Assembly: GCA_028571885.1 (NCBI GenBank)
Contig: JAPVVU010000008.1
Coordinates: forward strand, 1 to 21,240
Reading direction: 5' to 3'
Length of the DNA stretch: 21,240 nucleotides
Origin: Gammaproteobacteria bacterium
GTDB taxonomy: Bacteria; Pseudomonadota; Gammaproteobacteria; GRL18
Below the pieces are notes generated by a model. That model worked only from the letters and a program-made list of their open reading frames with translations. It was not told the DNA's origin and searched no databases. Of this stretch, positions 7,695 through 14,989 are shown piece by piece. The position numbers were made by a program, and so were the translations under genes. Each line of letters opens with the position of its first letter. Position 1 is the stretch's first letter.

Positions 7695-9002
7695 TTAAGC
7701 TTCTTCCTGCTTAGGATTCATAAACTCCGTGAAGCTGAATTCCTTCTCCGCAATAGTGGCTTGTTCACATGCCCAGTCAACTATTTGTTCTTCAAGAACA
7801 AATGACTCTATTTCAGCCAGTTTATCTTTATGGGACATATAATAATCCATTACTTCCTGCGGATTTTCATAAGTTACAGCTAATTCATTAATTTTTTCTT
7901 TTACTGACTCGGGAGATGCTTTAATTTCATTCACTTTGACTAATTCAGCCAGCAGCATACCAAGGGAAACACGGCGTTTGGCCTGCTCTTCAAACAAACT
8001 TGTTTGTAATTGAGCTTCACCCTGTCCTTGTAATTGATACTGAGATTGCATTTGCTCAGCCATATTTTTAGCTTCTTCTTCAACCAATGCTTTAGGAACA
8101 ATAATATCATTGATTTCCAGAATAGAATCCATCACTTGATTCTTAAGTTTTGCAGAAATAGCTTTATCTAATTCAAGTTGCATGTTCTTCTTAACTTCAG
8201 CCCGAAATGCATCATTCCCGCCTTCGCTTACGCCAAATTTAACGAAAAATTCATCATTCAGTTCCGGCAGTGTTGCTTCTTTGACAGCAGAAACAGTCAC
8301 TGCAAATTGCACATCTTTACCAGCAACATCTTTGTAATGATAATCTTCAGGAAATTTAAGATCAAGCGTCAGCTCGTCACCAGCCTTAGCACCTTTAATT
8401 CCATCCTCAAAACCATCAATCATTTGTCCCTGGCCAAGAGTAACGGGCACCTGTTTACCATCATTGCCTTTAAATGCTTCACCATCAATAGTACCAGTAA
8501 AATCAACAACCACCTGATCTTCAGCCTGAGCACCTCGTTCAACATCAGTGAAGCTTTGGTTTTGCTTGCGGATATTTTCAACAGTCGAGTCAATATCTTC
8601 TTCACCGATAGTAACACTTGCCTTTTCAAAAGCTTGTCCATCTAATGACGCTGGTGATATTTCAGGGTAAACTTCAAAAACTGCTTTATACTTAACACTG
8701 TTTTTGTCATCATTTTCAATCATATCGATTGCTGGCTGACCAGCAGGCTTTAATTTTTCCTGATTGACCGCTTCAAAATAACTTTGTTGAAGCTTTTCAT
8801 TTAAAACTTCTGCTTCAACATGGCCGCCATAACGCTTCTTAATAACAGACATTGGGATTTTGCCTGGACGAAAACCATTAATTTTTGCTGTTTTAGTCAA
8901 CGATTGTAAACGGGTATTAACCTCACCATTGATATCTGATGTTGGAAATTCAACAATCATTTCTGTTTCAAGACCATCTTTTGTTTCTACTGAAACCTGC
9001 AT
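7695..9002 (-). CDS. tig: Trigger factor, ribosome-associated chaperone
   Basis: Binds the ribosome exit tunnel and shields nascent chains, with peptidyl-prolyl isomerase activity. The 435-residue product matches the family (E. coli 432). The ribosome-binding signature loop GFRPGKIP is at 43-50. The FKBP-type domain lies at about 150-245, starting near DQVVVDFTGTIDGEAF and containing GMIDGFE-like and PEDYHYKDVAGK motifs. The C-terminal helical arms follow. ATG at 9002 has GAGGA eight bases upstream. It heads the tig-clpP-clpX-lon block. Its upstream DNA holds a long hairpin and two candidate promoters, which suggests a structured leader. Confidence 0.98.
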   Translation of the reverse strand: MQVSVETKDGLETEMIVEFPTSDINGEVNTRLQSLTKTAKINGFRPGKIPMSVIKKRYGGHVEAEVLNEKLQQSYFEAVNQEKLKPAGQPAIDMIENDDKNSVKYKAVFEVYPEISPASLDGQAFEKASVTIGEEDIDSTVENIRKQNQSFTDVERGAQAEDQVVVDFTGTIDGEAFKGNDGKQVPVTLGQGQMIDGFEDGIKGAKAGDELTLDLKFPEDYHYKDVAGKDVQFAVTVSAVKEATLPELNDEFFVKFGVSEGGNDAFRAEVKKNMQLELDKAISAKLKNQVMDSILEINDIIVPKALVEEEAKNMAEQMQSQYQLQGQGEAQLQTSLFEEQAKRRVSLGMLLAELVKVNEIKASPESVKEKINELAVTYENPQEVMDYYMSHKDKLAEIESFVLEEQIVDWACEQATIAEKEFSFTEFMNPKQEEA

Positions 9003-9036
9003 TTTATATCCTCGTTACAATCGAATTAATTTTAAT

Positions 9037-9109
9037 AAACTCATTACCGATATGACACAAATGTAACATAATAGTCAATTACACCCTGTGTCACATCGGT
9101 AATGAGTTT
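9037..9109. repeat. Long inverted repeat in the tig upstream region
   Basis: The arms 9037-9059 and 9087-9109 are complementary over 23 positions with one mismatch (a G-U pair if transcribed). Each arm includes AAACTCATTACCGAT next to TGACACA. The spacer is 27 bp. It ends 34 bp before the tig start. If transcribed from the TATAAT at 9151-9156 it would form a stable hairpin in the leader, with no U tract behind it. It could also be a small transposon-end-derived element; function is undetermined. Confidence 0.8.
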
Positions 9110-9416
9110 TATACAATATAGCTAAGCTGATATATATAGCCTAACCACATATTATACAATATCTTGTCATTAATATTTAATACTTTTTATCAAAGAAACA
9201 AAGAAAAATTGCTATTTTGAACAGAAACTGGCGATAGGCATGTTAAAAAAACAGCTGAAATGAAAAGGGGAATATTTTTCTAATCAATTACGCAACCTAA
9301 GATCAATAGAATAGATAATGAAATGCCAGTTGGATTGATTGAAAATGACATCAGAAAAATGACTGGGGGTATTAAGTATGATGAATAACTAAGTTGTTAT
9401 TTTTACAAGAAATAAT
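9110..9416. other. Intergenic region between tRNA-Leu and tig
   Basis: No coding frame of useful length on either strand. It holds a TATAAT (minus strand, 9151-9156) that could be the tig -10 box, though no good -35 box is 16-18 bp upstream, and a weaker heat-shock-like site at 9263-9287. I see no U-rich terminator behind tRNA-Leu. The hairpin AATAAC/GTTATT near 9385-9402 has its T tract on the plus-strand side. Confidence 0.4.
9263..9287 (-). promoter_or_regulatory. Weak candidate sigma-32 promoter upstream of tig
   Basis: On the minus strand TTGATT is followed after 11 bases by CCCCTTTT, close to the heat-shock pattern TTGAAA and CCCCATNT but with a short spacer. It lies about 260 bp upstream of tig. 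The -35 element is the same TTGATT as in the lon candidate. Support is weak. Confidence 0.25.
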
Positions 9417-9501
9417 TGGTGCGGATGGAGAGACTCGAACTCTCACGACTTGCGCCACTGGTACCTAAAACCAGCGTGTATACCAATTTCACCACATCCG
9501 C
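9417..9501 (-). tRNA. tRNA-Leu (anticodon UAG)
   Basis: An 85-nt gene on the minus strand starts GCGGATGTGGTGAAATTGG and ends CATCCGCACCA with the CCA encoded. The anticodon stem CTGGT/ACCAG has loop TTTAGGT, giving TAG. The long variable arm (TGGCGCAAGTCGTG) is typical of class II tRNA-Leu. It is the last gene of the Pro-Arg-His-Leu cluster. Confidence 0.96.
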
Positions 9502-9541
9502 GAAATATTTAATTTTTTACAGATTACCAGATTTTGGGTAA

Positions 9542-9618
9542 TGGGGTGAACGAAGGGGTTCGAACCCTCGACCGCAGGAGTCACAATCCTGAGCTCTACC
9601 AACTGAGCTACGCTCACC
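9542..9618 (-). tRNA. tRNA-His (anticodon GUG)
   Basis: A cloverleaf on the minus strand with acceptor GTGAGCG pairing with CGTTCAC (one G-U) and the extra 5' G expected at position -1 of tRNA-His at 9618. The anticodon loop is TTGTGAC, giving GTG. It ends CCCCA with the CCA encoded. Confidence 0.97.
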
Positions 9619-9638
9619 ACAAAAATCTTTAGAACTTT

Positions 9639-9667
9639 TTATAACAACACTGCTTATAACAACACTG
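9639..9667. repeat. Short direct repeat between tRNA-Arg and tRNA-His
   Basis: TTATAACAACACTG occurs twice with a 15-bp period (9639-9652 and 9654-9667) in the tRNA spacer. It looks like a small tandem duplication with no visible role. Confidence 0.7.
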
Positions 9668-9696
9668 GATTTTAAATCAACCTGACTAGGCAAATA

Positions 9697-9773
9697 TGGT
9701 GCGCCCGGCAGGACTCGAACCTGCTACCCTCGGCTTAGAAGGCCGATGCTCTATCCAGATGAGCTACGGGCGC
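9697..9773 (-). tRNA. tRNA-Arg (anticodon UCU)
   Basis: A 77-nt cloverleaf on the minus strand starts GCGCCCGTAGCTCATC and ends CGGGCGCACCA with the CCA encoded. The anticodon stem TCGGC/GCCGA has loop CTTCTAA, giving TCT, which reads AGA/AGG codons. It is the second gene of the four-tRNA cluster. Confidence 0.97.
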
Positions 9774-9873
9774 AGAGACTATTTTCTAAATCATTTAAAA
9801 CTAATCACATAAAGCTTAATCACACAAAAAAGTGACCAATAAAACCAATCCATAAATGACTTAGTAATAAAAT

Positions 9874-9950
9874 TGGTCGGGGTAGAGAGATTCGAACTCC
9901 CGACATCTTGCTCCCAAAGCAAGCGCGCTACCAGACTGCGCTATACCCCG
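9874..9950 (-). tRNA. tRNA-Pro (anticodon UGG)
   Basis: A 77-nt cloverleaf on the minus strand starts CGGGGTATAGCGCAG and ends TACCCCGACCA with the CCA encoded. The anticodon stem CTTGC/GCAAG has loop TTTGGGA, giving TGG. It is the first gene of the cluster, so the promoter should lie in 9951-10245. Confidence 0.97.
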
Positions 9951-10245
9951 ATTAATGCATATAATCTGTCATTGCAACTTACACCTGTATAAGTACTTAT
10001 TGTTATAAAGTACTAAAGATTCAAGTGATAACAGCTACTAAACATCAAGTGGTGCGTATATTAATGAGTTTACCATTGCAATGCAAGCGTTTTTTTCATA
10101 TTTTTTCACTGAAAATAAATTACCCTCTTTTTCGTAATAAGTTTCCAATAACCTTTGTTTTTTAGGTAAAATATATTTCTATAAAAACCCTGGTTTGACT
10201 TACTTTAAACCTGCATACAAGTAAATTTTTGGAAGATCATAGACA
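9951..10245. other. Divergent intergenic region between tRNA-Pro and folD
   Basis: It should hold the minus-strand tRNA cluster promoter and the plus-strand folD promoter. A TTGACT at 10194-10199 may be a folD -35 box but no good -10 follows. The sequence near 9993-10016 is rich in AGTACT palindromes. No coding sequence seen. Confidence 0.35.
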
Positions 10246-11112
10246 ATGAGCGCACAGATAATAGATGGCAAAGCTACTGCTGATAAAATTAAGGATCAGC
10301 TAAAGACACGTGTGGAAAAACGTAAGCAGCAAGGATTGCGTGTCCCCGGCCTTGCTGTTATCAAAGTCGGCAATGATCCCGCCTCAGAAGTATACGTTCG
10401 CAATAAACGCAATTCCTGCGAAAAAGTGGGCATTATTTCTATTGCTCATGATTTACCTGATGACACATCACAGGAAACGCTTTTAGCGCTTATTGATGAA
10501 TTAAATAATGATGCTGGCATTGATGGCATATTGGTGCAATTACCTGTACCTGAACAGATTAATTCAGAAACAATTATTGAAAGAATTCATCCGGATAAAG
10601 ACGTCGATGGTTTTCACCCCTACAATGTTGGTCGCCTGGCATTGCGTATGCCGGTCTTACGCCCCTGTACACCACGCGGGATTATGACTTTATTGGAGCA
10701 AACAATGGAACGCATGGGCCAAAGTATCAAAGGTATGAATGCGTGCATTGTCGGGGCATCTAATATTGTTGGTCGCCCAATGGGTTTAGAATTATTACTG
10801 GCGGGCTGTACAGTGACTACCTGTCATCGATTCACCAGGGATCTTGAACAACATGTGCATAATGCAGACATTCTGGTTGTCGCCGTTGGTAAGCCGGGGA
10901 TTGTCAAGAGTGAATGGATAAAGCGCGGCTCTATTGTTATTGATGTTGGCATTAACCGACTTGATAACGGCAAGCTGATTGGTGATATCGACTTTGACAT
11001 AGCCAAAGAAAAAGCAGGTTATATTACACCAGTTCCTGGTGGTGTCGGACCGATGACGGTTGCAACATTATTACAAAATACCGTTGATGCGGCTGATAAC
11101 TTACATTCTTAA
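10246..11112 (+). CDS. folD: Bifunctional methylenetetrahydrofolate dehydrogenase/cyclohydrolase
   Basis: Cytosolic enzyme that interconverts 5,10-methylene-THF, methenyl-THF and 10-formyl-THF, supplying one-carbon units for purine and formyl-Met synthesis. The 288-residue product matches the family (E. coli 288). Visible signatures: YVRNKRNSCEKVGI with Y50 and catalytic K54, the substrate loop VQLPVPEQI, the Rossmann motif VGASNIVGRPMG at about 168-179, and the C-terminal PGGVGPMTVATLL at about 263-275. ATG at 10246 has GGAAG upstream. It is divergent from the tRNA cluster, the usual pseudomonad-like neighbourhood, and convergent with the GIDE/lemA genes. Confidence 0.98.
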   Translation: MSAQIIDGKATADKIKDQLKTRVEKRKQQGLRVPGLAVIKVGNDPASEVYVRNKRNSCEKVGIISIAHDLPDDTSQETLLALIDELNNDAGIDGILVQLPVPEQINSETIIERIHPDKDVDGFHPYNVGRLALRMPVLRPCTPRGIMTLLEQTMERMGQSIKGMNACIVGASNIVGRPMGLELLLAGCTVTTCHRFTRDLEQHVHNADILVVAVGKPGIVKSEWIKRGSIVIDVGINRLDNGKLIGDIDFDIAKEKAGYITPVPGGVGPMTVATLLQNTVDAADNLHS

Positions 11113-11125
11113 AAAGAGGCATTCT

Positions 11126-11162
11126 TAAAAAGAAGTCATATGTGGTAAGTTTTACGACTTCT
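11126..11162 (-). terminator. Probable terminator of the lemA-GIDE transcript
   Basis: AGAAGTC and GACTTCT pair around a long loop that contains an inner GTAA/TTAC match. On the minus strand the structure is followed by TTTTTAAG. It lies 12 bp beyond the stop of the GIDE gene and between convergent genes, so it might also slow folD transcripts, although the plus-strand side has no T tract. Just before it, CATTCTTAAAAAGA from the folD 3' end is directly repeated. Confidence 0.5.
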
Positions 11163-11173
11163 CCAGGAATTTG

Positions 11174-12151
11174 CTAACTGGCTAATCGTATGCCTATAAC
11201 CCAGACAAAACTCATCCCAGCAAGGAAAAATGTAACCATACTGCCTCTGGAATACCAGCGATATTTGTTTGCAATTGACTGTTGAGATTCGACAGAGATA
11301 ATAAATGGACGTCGACTGTCAATAGGCTTTGATACCGTATGGATTTCTGACTGAACCAGGCGTTCTCCGAAGCTCTTTTCGACCTCCAACTCTGCCATTG
11401 CTATCACTTTTTGCCATTCATTCACATCAATTTCACCATCGCCATTCTCGTCAAACCGTGCAAGCAAAAAGTCAGGGCGTGTTTTCCATTTCGACAAAAG
11501 ATCTCTGATTTCTCCTTTTTTATCTAATTTCTCTCTACGTCCGCCAATTGTTTTAAATCGGCCCAGCAAATAGAGTTCTTCACCCACGTCAATACGCTTT
11601 TCTGTATAACGGTAATTTTTGTTTCCAGTATATTTTGCTAGAGAAAGAATAGCGTTCGCTGATGTTGGCACAGAGATATTAGATTCTTTTGAACCATACC
11701 AGGTTTTTGAAAATGAAGGCGTAATAGCAGCATCCTCCGGATCAACCACACAGATCCCTGTTTCATCCGCTAACAAAAAAAGGTTATCACTGATTCCTGA
11801 ATTAACTGTTTGCCAACTGGATTTAGAAAGGGAATGATTATCACTAGGGCCGATATCAAATTCTTTGACGTTTTGCTCAATTTTAAAGCTATACCAGAGG
11901 CATTGCCTATTACTCAGAGGAGATATTATGGGCATTCCTTTCATCAAACGTCCTTCACCTTCAAGTTCGACAAAACCCTGATGTGCCGAGCGTATTTTTG
12001 AAGTTGGCGTATCGTCTATGATTCGAGAGCGGTGAAAAAAACGGAAAATACCATATAAACTAGCTGCACAAATAGCTGCCGTAATAACCAGGAAAATAAC
12101 AATTCCGGTATTATCAGCAGTGATAATTTGCTGTTTGAGAGAATCTAACAT
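11174..12151 (-). CDS. Membrane protein with GIDE-like domain and an EF-hand loop
   Basis: The 325-residue protein has a membrane segment at about 17-38, a long soluble region, and a second membrane segment at about 304-322. This two-anchor layout, with the sequence VELEGEGRLMKGMPIISPLS, NRQCLWYSFKIE and a late GEELYLLGRF, fits the GIDE family (named after mitochondrial E3 ligase MUL1). No RING finger or cysteine cluster is present, so ligase activity is not implied. Residues 234-245 (DENGDGEIDVNE) are a textbook EF-hand loop with D1, N3, D5, G6, I8 and E12, so calcium binding is likely. It starts 30 bp after lemA and is surely co-transcribed; LemA/GIDE pairs recur in proteobacteria. Precise function is unknown. 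Confidence 0.75.
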   Translation of the reverse strand: MLDSLKQQIITADNTGIVIFLVITAAICAASLYGIFRFFHRSRIIDDTPTSKIRSAHQGFVELEGEGRLMKGMPIISPLSNRQCLWYSFKIEQNVKEFDIGPSDNHSLSKSSWQTVNSGISDNLFLLADETGICVVDPEDAAITPSFSKTWYGSKESNISVPTSANAILSLAKYTGNKNYRYTEKRIDVGEELYLLGRFKTIGGRREKLDKKGEIRDLLSKWKTRPDFLLARFDENGDGEIDVNEWQKVIAMAELEVEKSFGERLVQSEIHTVSKPIDSRRPFIISVESQQSIANKYRWYSRGSMVTFFLAGMSFVWVIGIRLAS

Positions 12152-12181
12152 TTACAAAAACACTTTAAAGTCAATAGATTG

Positions 12182-12754
12182 CTAGCTAAATAGAGATTTC
12201 ATATCAACATCTTTCTTTTCTTCTTCTTCAAACTCTAATAATAATTGCGCTTTAAAATTGAAAAAACGGGCAACAATTAGATCTGGAAATTGTTCAATAC
12301 GGACATTGTTAATATTAACACTGTCATTATAATATTCACGCCGATCAGCGATAGCATCTTCCAGACCAGTAATGCGAGTTTGCAGGTGTTGAAAGTTTTC
12401 ATTAGCTTTCAGTTCAGGATAAGCTTCTGAAACAGCAAACAAACTTCCCAAACCCAGTCTTAATTGCCCTTCAGCCATTCCAAGAGCAGCTATATCACCC
12501 GATTCTCTGGCCTGGGAAACTCCCGAACGAGCAGCAATAATTTTTTCCAGAGCTGAGCCTTCATATTGCATATATTGTTTACAAACTTCGACCAGTTTTG
12601 GTAATTCATCATGCCGCTGTTTCAATAAAATATCTATATTAGACCAGGCCTGAGAAACATTATGCTTAATTCTTACCAAGTTATTGTATATAGTAACAAA
12701 GTAAAAAGCAGCAATAATAATAATACCTAGAAAGATAAAAGTTCCTATATCCAT
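12182..12754 (-). CDS. lemA: LemA family protein
   Basis: A 190-residue inner-membrane protein with one N-terminal membrane segment (IGTFIFLGIIIIAAFYFVTIY, about 3-23) and a helical domain facing the periplasm or cytosol. Family signatures are YNNLVRIKHNVSQAWSNIDI, LLKQRHDELPKLVEVCKQYM and AYPELKANENFQHLQ. The ATG at 12754 follows AAGGAA; an ATG 69 bases further upstream would add a residue stretch unlike the family, so I rejected it. The family's biochemical role is unsettled; it often accompanies membrane proteins such as the GIDE gene next door. It lies 191 bp downstream of ribA on the same strand. Confidence 0.92.
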   Translation of the reverse strand: MDIGTFIFLGIIIIAAFYFVTIYNNLVRIKHNVSQAWSNIDILLKQRHDELPKLVEVCKQYMQYEGSALEKIIAARSGVSQARESGDIAALGMAEGQLRLGLGSLFAVSEAYPELKANENFQHLQTRITGLEDAIADRREYYNDSVNINNVRIEQFPDLIVARFFNFKAQLLLEFEEEEKKDVDMKSLFS

Positions 12755-12945
12755 AGAAATGGTTCCTTGATGGTAATAATGGGAATGATGGCTAAAAAAC
12801 AGCGTATGCAATAAACATAGCAAATTTTAGAAAAAAATCTAGAATCGTGGGCAAGTCCTATGTCTGACTGGTATTCATCATTATTCAGCCAAAATTCAGC
12901 CAAAAGTCAACCACAGGATTTTCTCTGTGTTATATACAGGATGTT

Positions 12946-13530
12946 TTAGAACATATGGCCTAATTTGCCAGCTTTTGTCGACAAATAGTGGGAATTATGA
13001 GGGTTTTCACCATGTTTCCATGGCAGGCGTTCAACAACCTCTAAACCATGCTCTTCAAGTGCATTAACCTTGCGCGGATTATTAGTCATAAGGCGTATTT
13101 TTTTTACATTCAAGTATTCCAGCATATCCCGGGCGATGTCATATTCTCGCAGGTCTGCCTCAAAACCCAGTTGTTCATTAGCCTCAACAGTATCTGCCCC
13201 GCCATCTTGTAAATGATATGCCTTGATCTTATTGATCAGTCCTATGCCGCGACCTTCCTGCCGCAGATAAAGCAACACACCTCGGCCAACTTCAGCAATA
13301 TGTTTTAATGCCGCTTCTAATTGAGGCCCACAGTCGCAGCGCAGACTAAACAATGCATCCCCCGTTAAACATTCGGAATGCATTCGCATATCAACGGGTT
13401 CACCATTGGCAATATCACCTAAAATCAGAGCGATATGTTCCTTGCCCGTCTGATCATCCTCAAAACCACAAATTGTAAATTCTGCCCATTGGGTTGGTAA
13501 TTTGGCTGATTCAACAAACTTTAACGCCAC
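12946..13530 (-). CDS. ribA: GTP cyclohydrolase II (riboflavin synthesis)
   Basis: Converts GTP to the diaminopyrimidine that starts riboflavin synthesis. The 194-residue, stand-alone form matches E. coli RibA (196). The zinc ligands are in HSECLTGDALFSLRCDCG (three cysteines), and the GTP-binding segment LLYLRQEGRGIGL and the LMTNNPRKV motif are intact. The start is GTG at 13530 with GAGGAG five bases upstream, and the N-terminus ALKFVESAKLPTQWAEF aligns with the family. A sigma-70-like promoter lies 49-76 bp upstream. No FMN riboswitch-like structure was recognised in front of it. Confidence 0.97.
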   Translation of the reverse strand: MALKFVESAKLPTQWAEFTICGFEDDQTGKEHIALILGDIANGEPVDMRMHSECLTGDALFSLRCDCGPQLEAALKHIAEVGRGVLLYLRQEGRGIGLINKIKAYHLQDGGADTVEANEQLGFEADLREYDIARDMLEYLNVKKIRLMTNNPRKVNALEEHGLEVVERLPWKHGENPHNSHYLSTKAGKLGHMF

Positions 13531-13578
13531 TGTGACTCCTCGTCAGCTTGAACTTATAATCTAATCCAGTATTTTAGC

Positions 13579-13606
13579 ATTATCTAATTACTTTGGAAAA
13601 TTTCAA
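13579..13606 (-). promoter_or_regulatory. Candidate sigma-70 promoter of ribA
   Basis: On the minus strand TTGAAA is followed after 16 bases by GATAAT (17 bases if read as ATAATG), placing transcription start about 40 bp upstream of the ribA GTG. The match is good for both boxes but rests on pattern only. The remaining DNA out to 13732 shows no gene. Confidence 0.5.
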
Positions 13607-13732
13607 TGCCACTTAAATATTAAAATACTTTTATGGCGCAATAAATTTATTTTCAGCACCTCTCTGGTAATGACTTGAATATTTCCCTCTTTCCTTAACA
13701 TTAAGAGAAACAGGAAGACATTTATAAATAAG

Positions 13733-13893
13733 GTAACTATTCAGTGTGTATTTATTAATTACCCGTGTTAAGCCTATGGTCACTCATTTTTTTGACGTTG
13801 CTCTCTGTTATGAGAAGGCACTTCGTTCAAACAATCAAAGTCAAAAAAATAAGTAACCACAGGCTTTTTGTAAATAATATGCTGAATAGTTAC
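13733..13893. repeat. 161-bp nested inverted-repeat element (MITE-like or structured RNA)
   Basis: The outer arms GTAACTATTCAG (13733-13744) and CTGAATAGTTAC (13882-13893) are perfect 12-bp inverted repeats. Inner arms 13770-13796 and 13840-13866 are imperfect 27-bp inverted repeats, including AAGCCT/AGGCTT and the ATTTTTTTGAC/GTCAAAAAAAT match. The central spacer is 43 bp. There is no ORF inside and I find no clear flanking target duplication. Compact size and nested symmetry suggest a non-autonomous transposable element. A folded non-coding RNA is the alternative. Confidence 0.6.
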
Positions 13894-13903
13894 AAAGTAA
13901 ATA

Positions 13904-14080
13904 CTATTTATTCAGTAAATTAGATGTTTCCTGTTTTTTTTCCGGGGTAACTTTTTTTAATCGTCTTTTATGTTGTATGTTGCCAACCTCACACCAATTA
14001 TTGTATTGAGCAATTTCTTCAGGGGGCCAATAGAAAAAGTCTTCGGATAATGGGCAGTAACTTTTATTTAGACTTGCCAT
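13904..14080 (-). CDS. Small protein of unknown function, 58 residues
   Basis: An ATG at 14080 opens a 58-codon frame ending at TAG (13904-13906). The product begins MASLNKSYCPLSEDFFYW, continues PPEEIAQYNNWCEVGN, and ends in a lysine/arginine-rich tail (KRRLKKVTPEKK). The aromatic, two-cysteine first half and basic tail look protein-like rather than random. The ribosome site is weak (AAGAGA about 9-14 bases upstream). It is divergent from the response regulator and its stop lies 11 bp from the inverted-repeat element. I recognise no family and propose no function. Confidence 0.5.
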   Translation of the reverse strand: MASLNKSYCPLSEDFFYWPPEEIAQYNNWCEVGNIQHKRRLKKVTPEKKQETSNLLNK

Positions 14081-14270
14081 AGTAGTTTTCTCTTAATCTT
14101 TTTAAATATAATGTATTAAACAGCACTTATTTTGTGACTAAACAAATTTAATCATCAAAATGTGTTATTCCTGCTTGTCTATTCTGGCCAAATGATGAAG
14201 AATTATGACTTAAATGTGGCAATGACATAATGCCAGATATTTAGAGAGCGAAAAACACAGGTATATTAAT

Positions 14271-14963
14271 TTGGTCAGACGAATAGTTATTGTAGAAGAC
14301 GAACCAACAATACGGGACAATTACACTGAAATGCTGCTTCGCCAGGGTTATCAGGTCAATGCTTATGCCACAAAGCAGGAGGCAGAAAACGCTTTTAATC
14401 AAAGCACTCCGGATTTGGTTTTACTCGATATTGGCCTGGAAGATGAAATTGAAGGCGGATTTGATCTTTGCCGGCAACTACGTCAAATATCAGATACCTT
14501 ACCTATTATTTTTTTAACTGCTCGTGATAATGACTTTGACACGATTTCTGGTTTACGCCTTGGAGCTGATGATTATTTAACTAAAGATATCAGCCTGCCC
14601 CACCTGAGCGCTCGAATATCAGCTTTATTCCGTCGAGTTAAAGCCATTCAGAATCAACCTCAAGAAGAAAAATTATTAATCATCAGTCAACTTCAAATTA
14701 ACCTGGATCGCCTGGAAATCCAGTGGCAAAATCAAATTGTTGATTTAAGTCTGACTGAATTCTGGATGGTTCATTCACTGGTCAAACACCCCGGGCATGT
14801 AAAATCCAGAGAGCAATTAATGGATGATGCCAGTACTGTTGTTGATGACAGTACAATTACTTCACACATTAAACGGATCCGGCAGAAGTTCACCCAAATT
14901 GAGAAGAGTTTTAATTGTATAGAAACTATATATGGTGCAGGATACCGTTGGCGCTGTCACTAA
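14271..14963 (+). CDS. pdsR: OmpR-type response regulator, PdsR-like (dedicated sortase system)
   Basis: The 230-residue protein has a receiver domain (about 3-118) with acidic pair E9/D10, phospho-acceptor D53 (LVLLDIGLE), T83 and K105 (DYLTKDIS). A winged-helix DNA-binding domain follows (about 133-228), with SLTEFWMVHSLVKHPGHVKS and TITSHIKRIRQKF. The phrases LRLGADDYLTKDISLPHL, DDSTITSHIKRIR and GYRWR match what I recall of the proteobacterial dedicated sortase response regulator. The start is TTG at 14271, since no in-frame ATG fits the receiver N-terminus, with AGG nine to ten bases upstream. The kinase gene follows after 26 bp. Two-component role is certain; the PdsR subtype is likely. 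Confidence 0.85.
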   Translation: MVRRIVIVEDEPTIRDNYTEMLLRQGYQVNAYATKQEAENAFNQSTPDLVLLDIGLEDEIEGGFDLCRQLRQISDTLPIIFLTARDNDFDTISGLRLGADDYLTKDISLPHLSARISALFRRVKAIQNQPQEEKLLIISQLQINLDRLEIQWQNQIVDLSLTEFWMVHSLVKHPGHVKSREQLMDDASTVVDDSTITSHIKRIRQKFTQIEKSFNCIETIYGAGYRWRCH

Positions 14964-14989
14964 AGGTACTTAGCTCACTTAAATCAAAC

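Noticed and set aside
8178..8645. 155-codon plus-strand open frame opposite tig
   Set aside because: It is fully antisense to the conserved trigger factor coding sequence, has no family-like motifs and no independent ribosome site.
9385..9402. AATAAC/GTTATT hairpin as terminator of the tRNA cluster
   Set aside because: The T tract is on the plus-strand side, the wrong orientation for the minus-strand tRNAs, and no plus-strand gene precedes it.
13531..13732. FMN riboswitch or other leader RNA ahead of ribA
   Set aside because: The leader inferred from the candidate promoter is only about 40 bases, and no FMN-element-like conserved blocks are visible.
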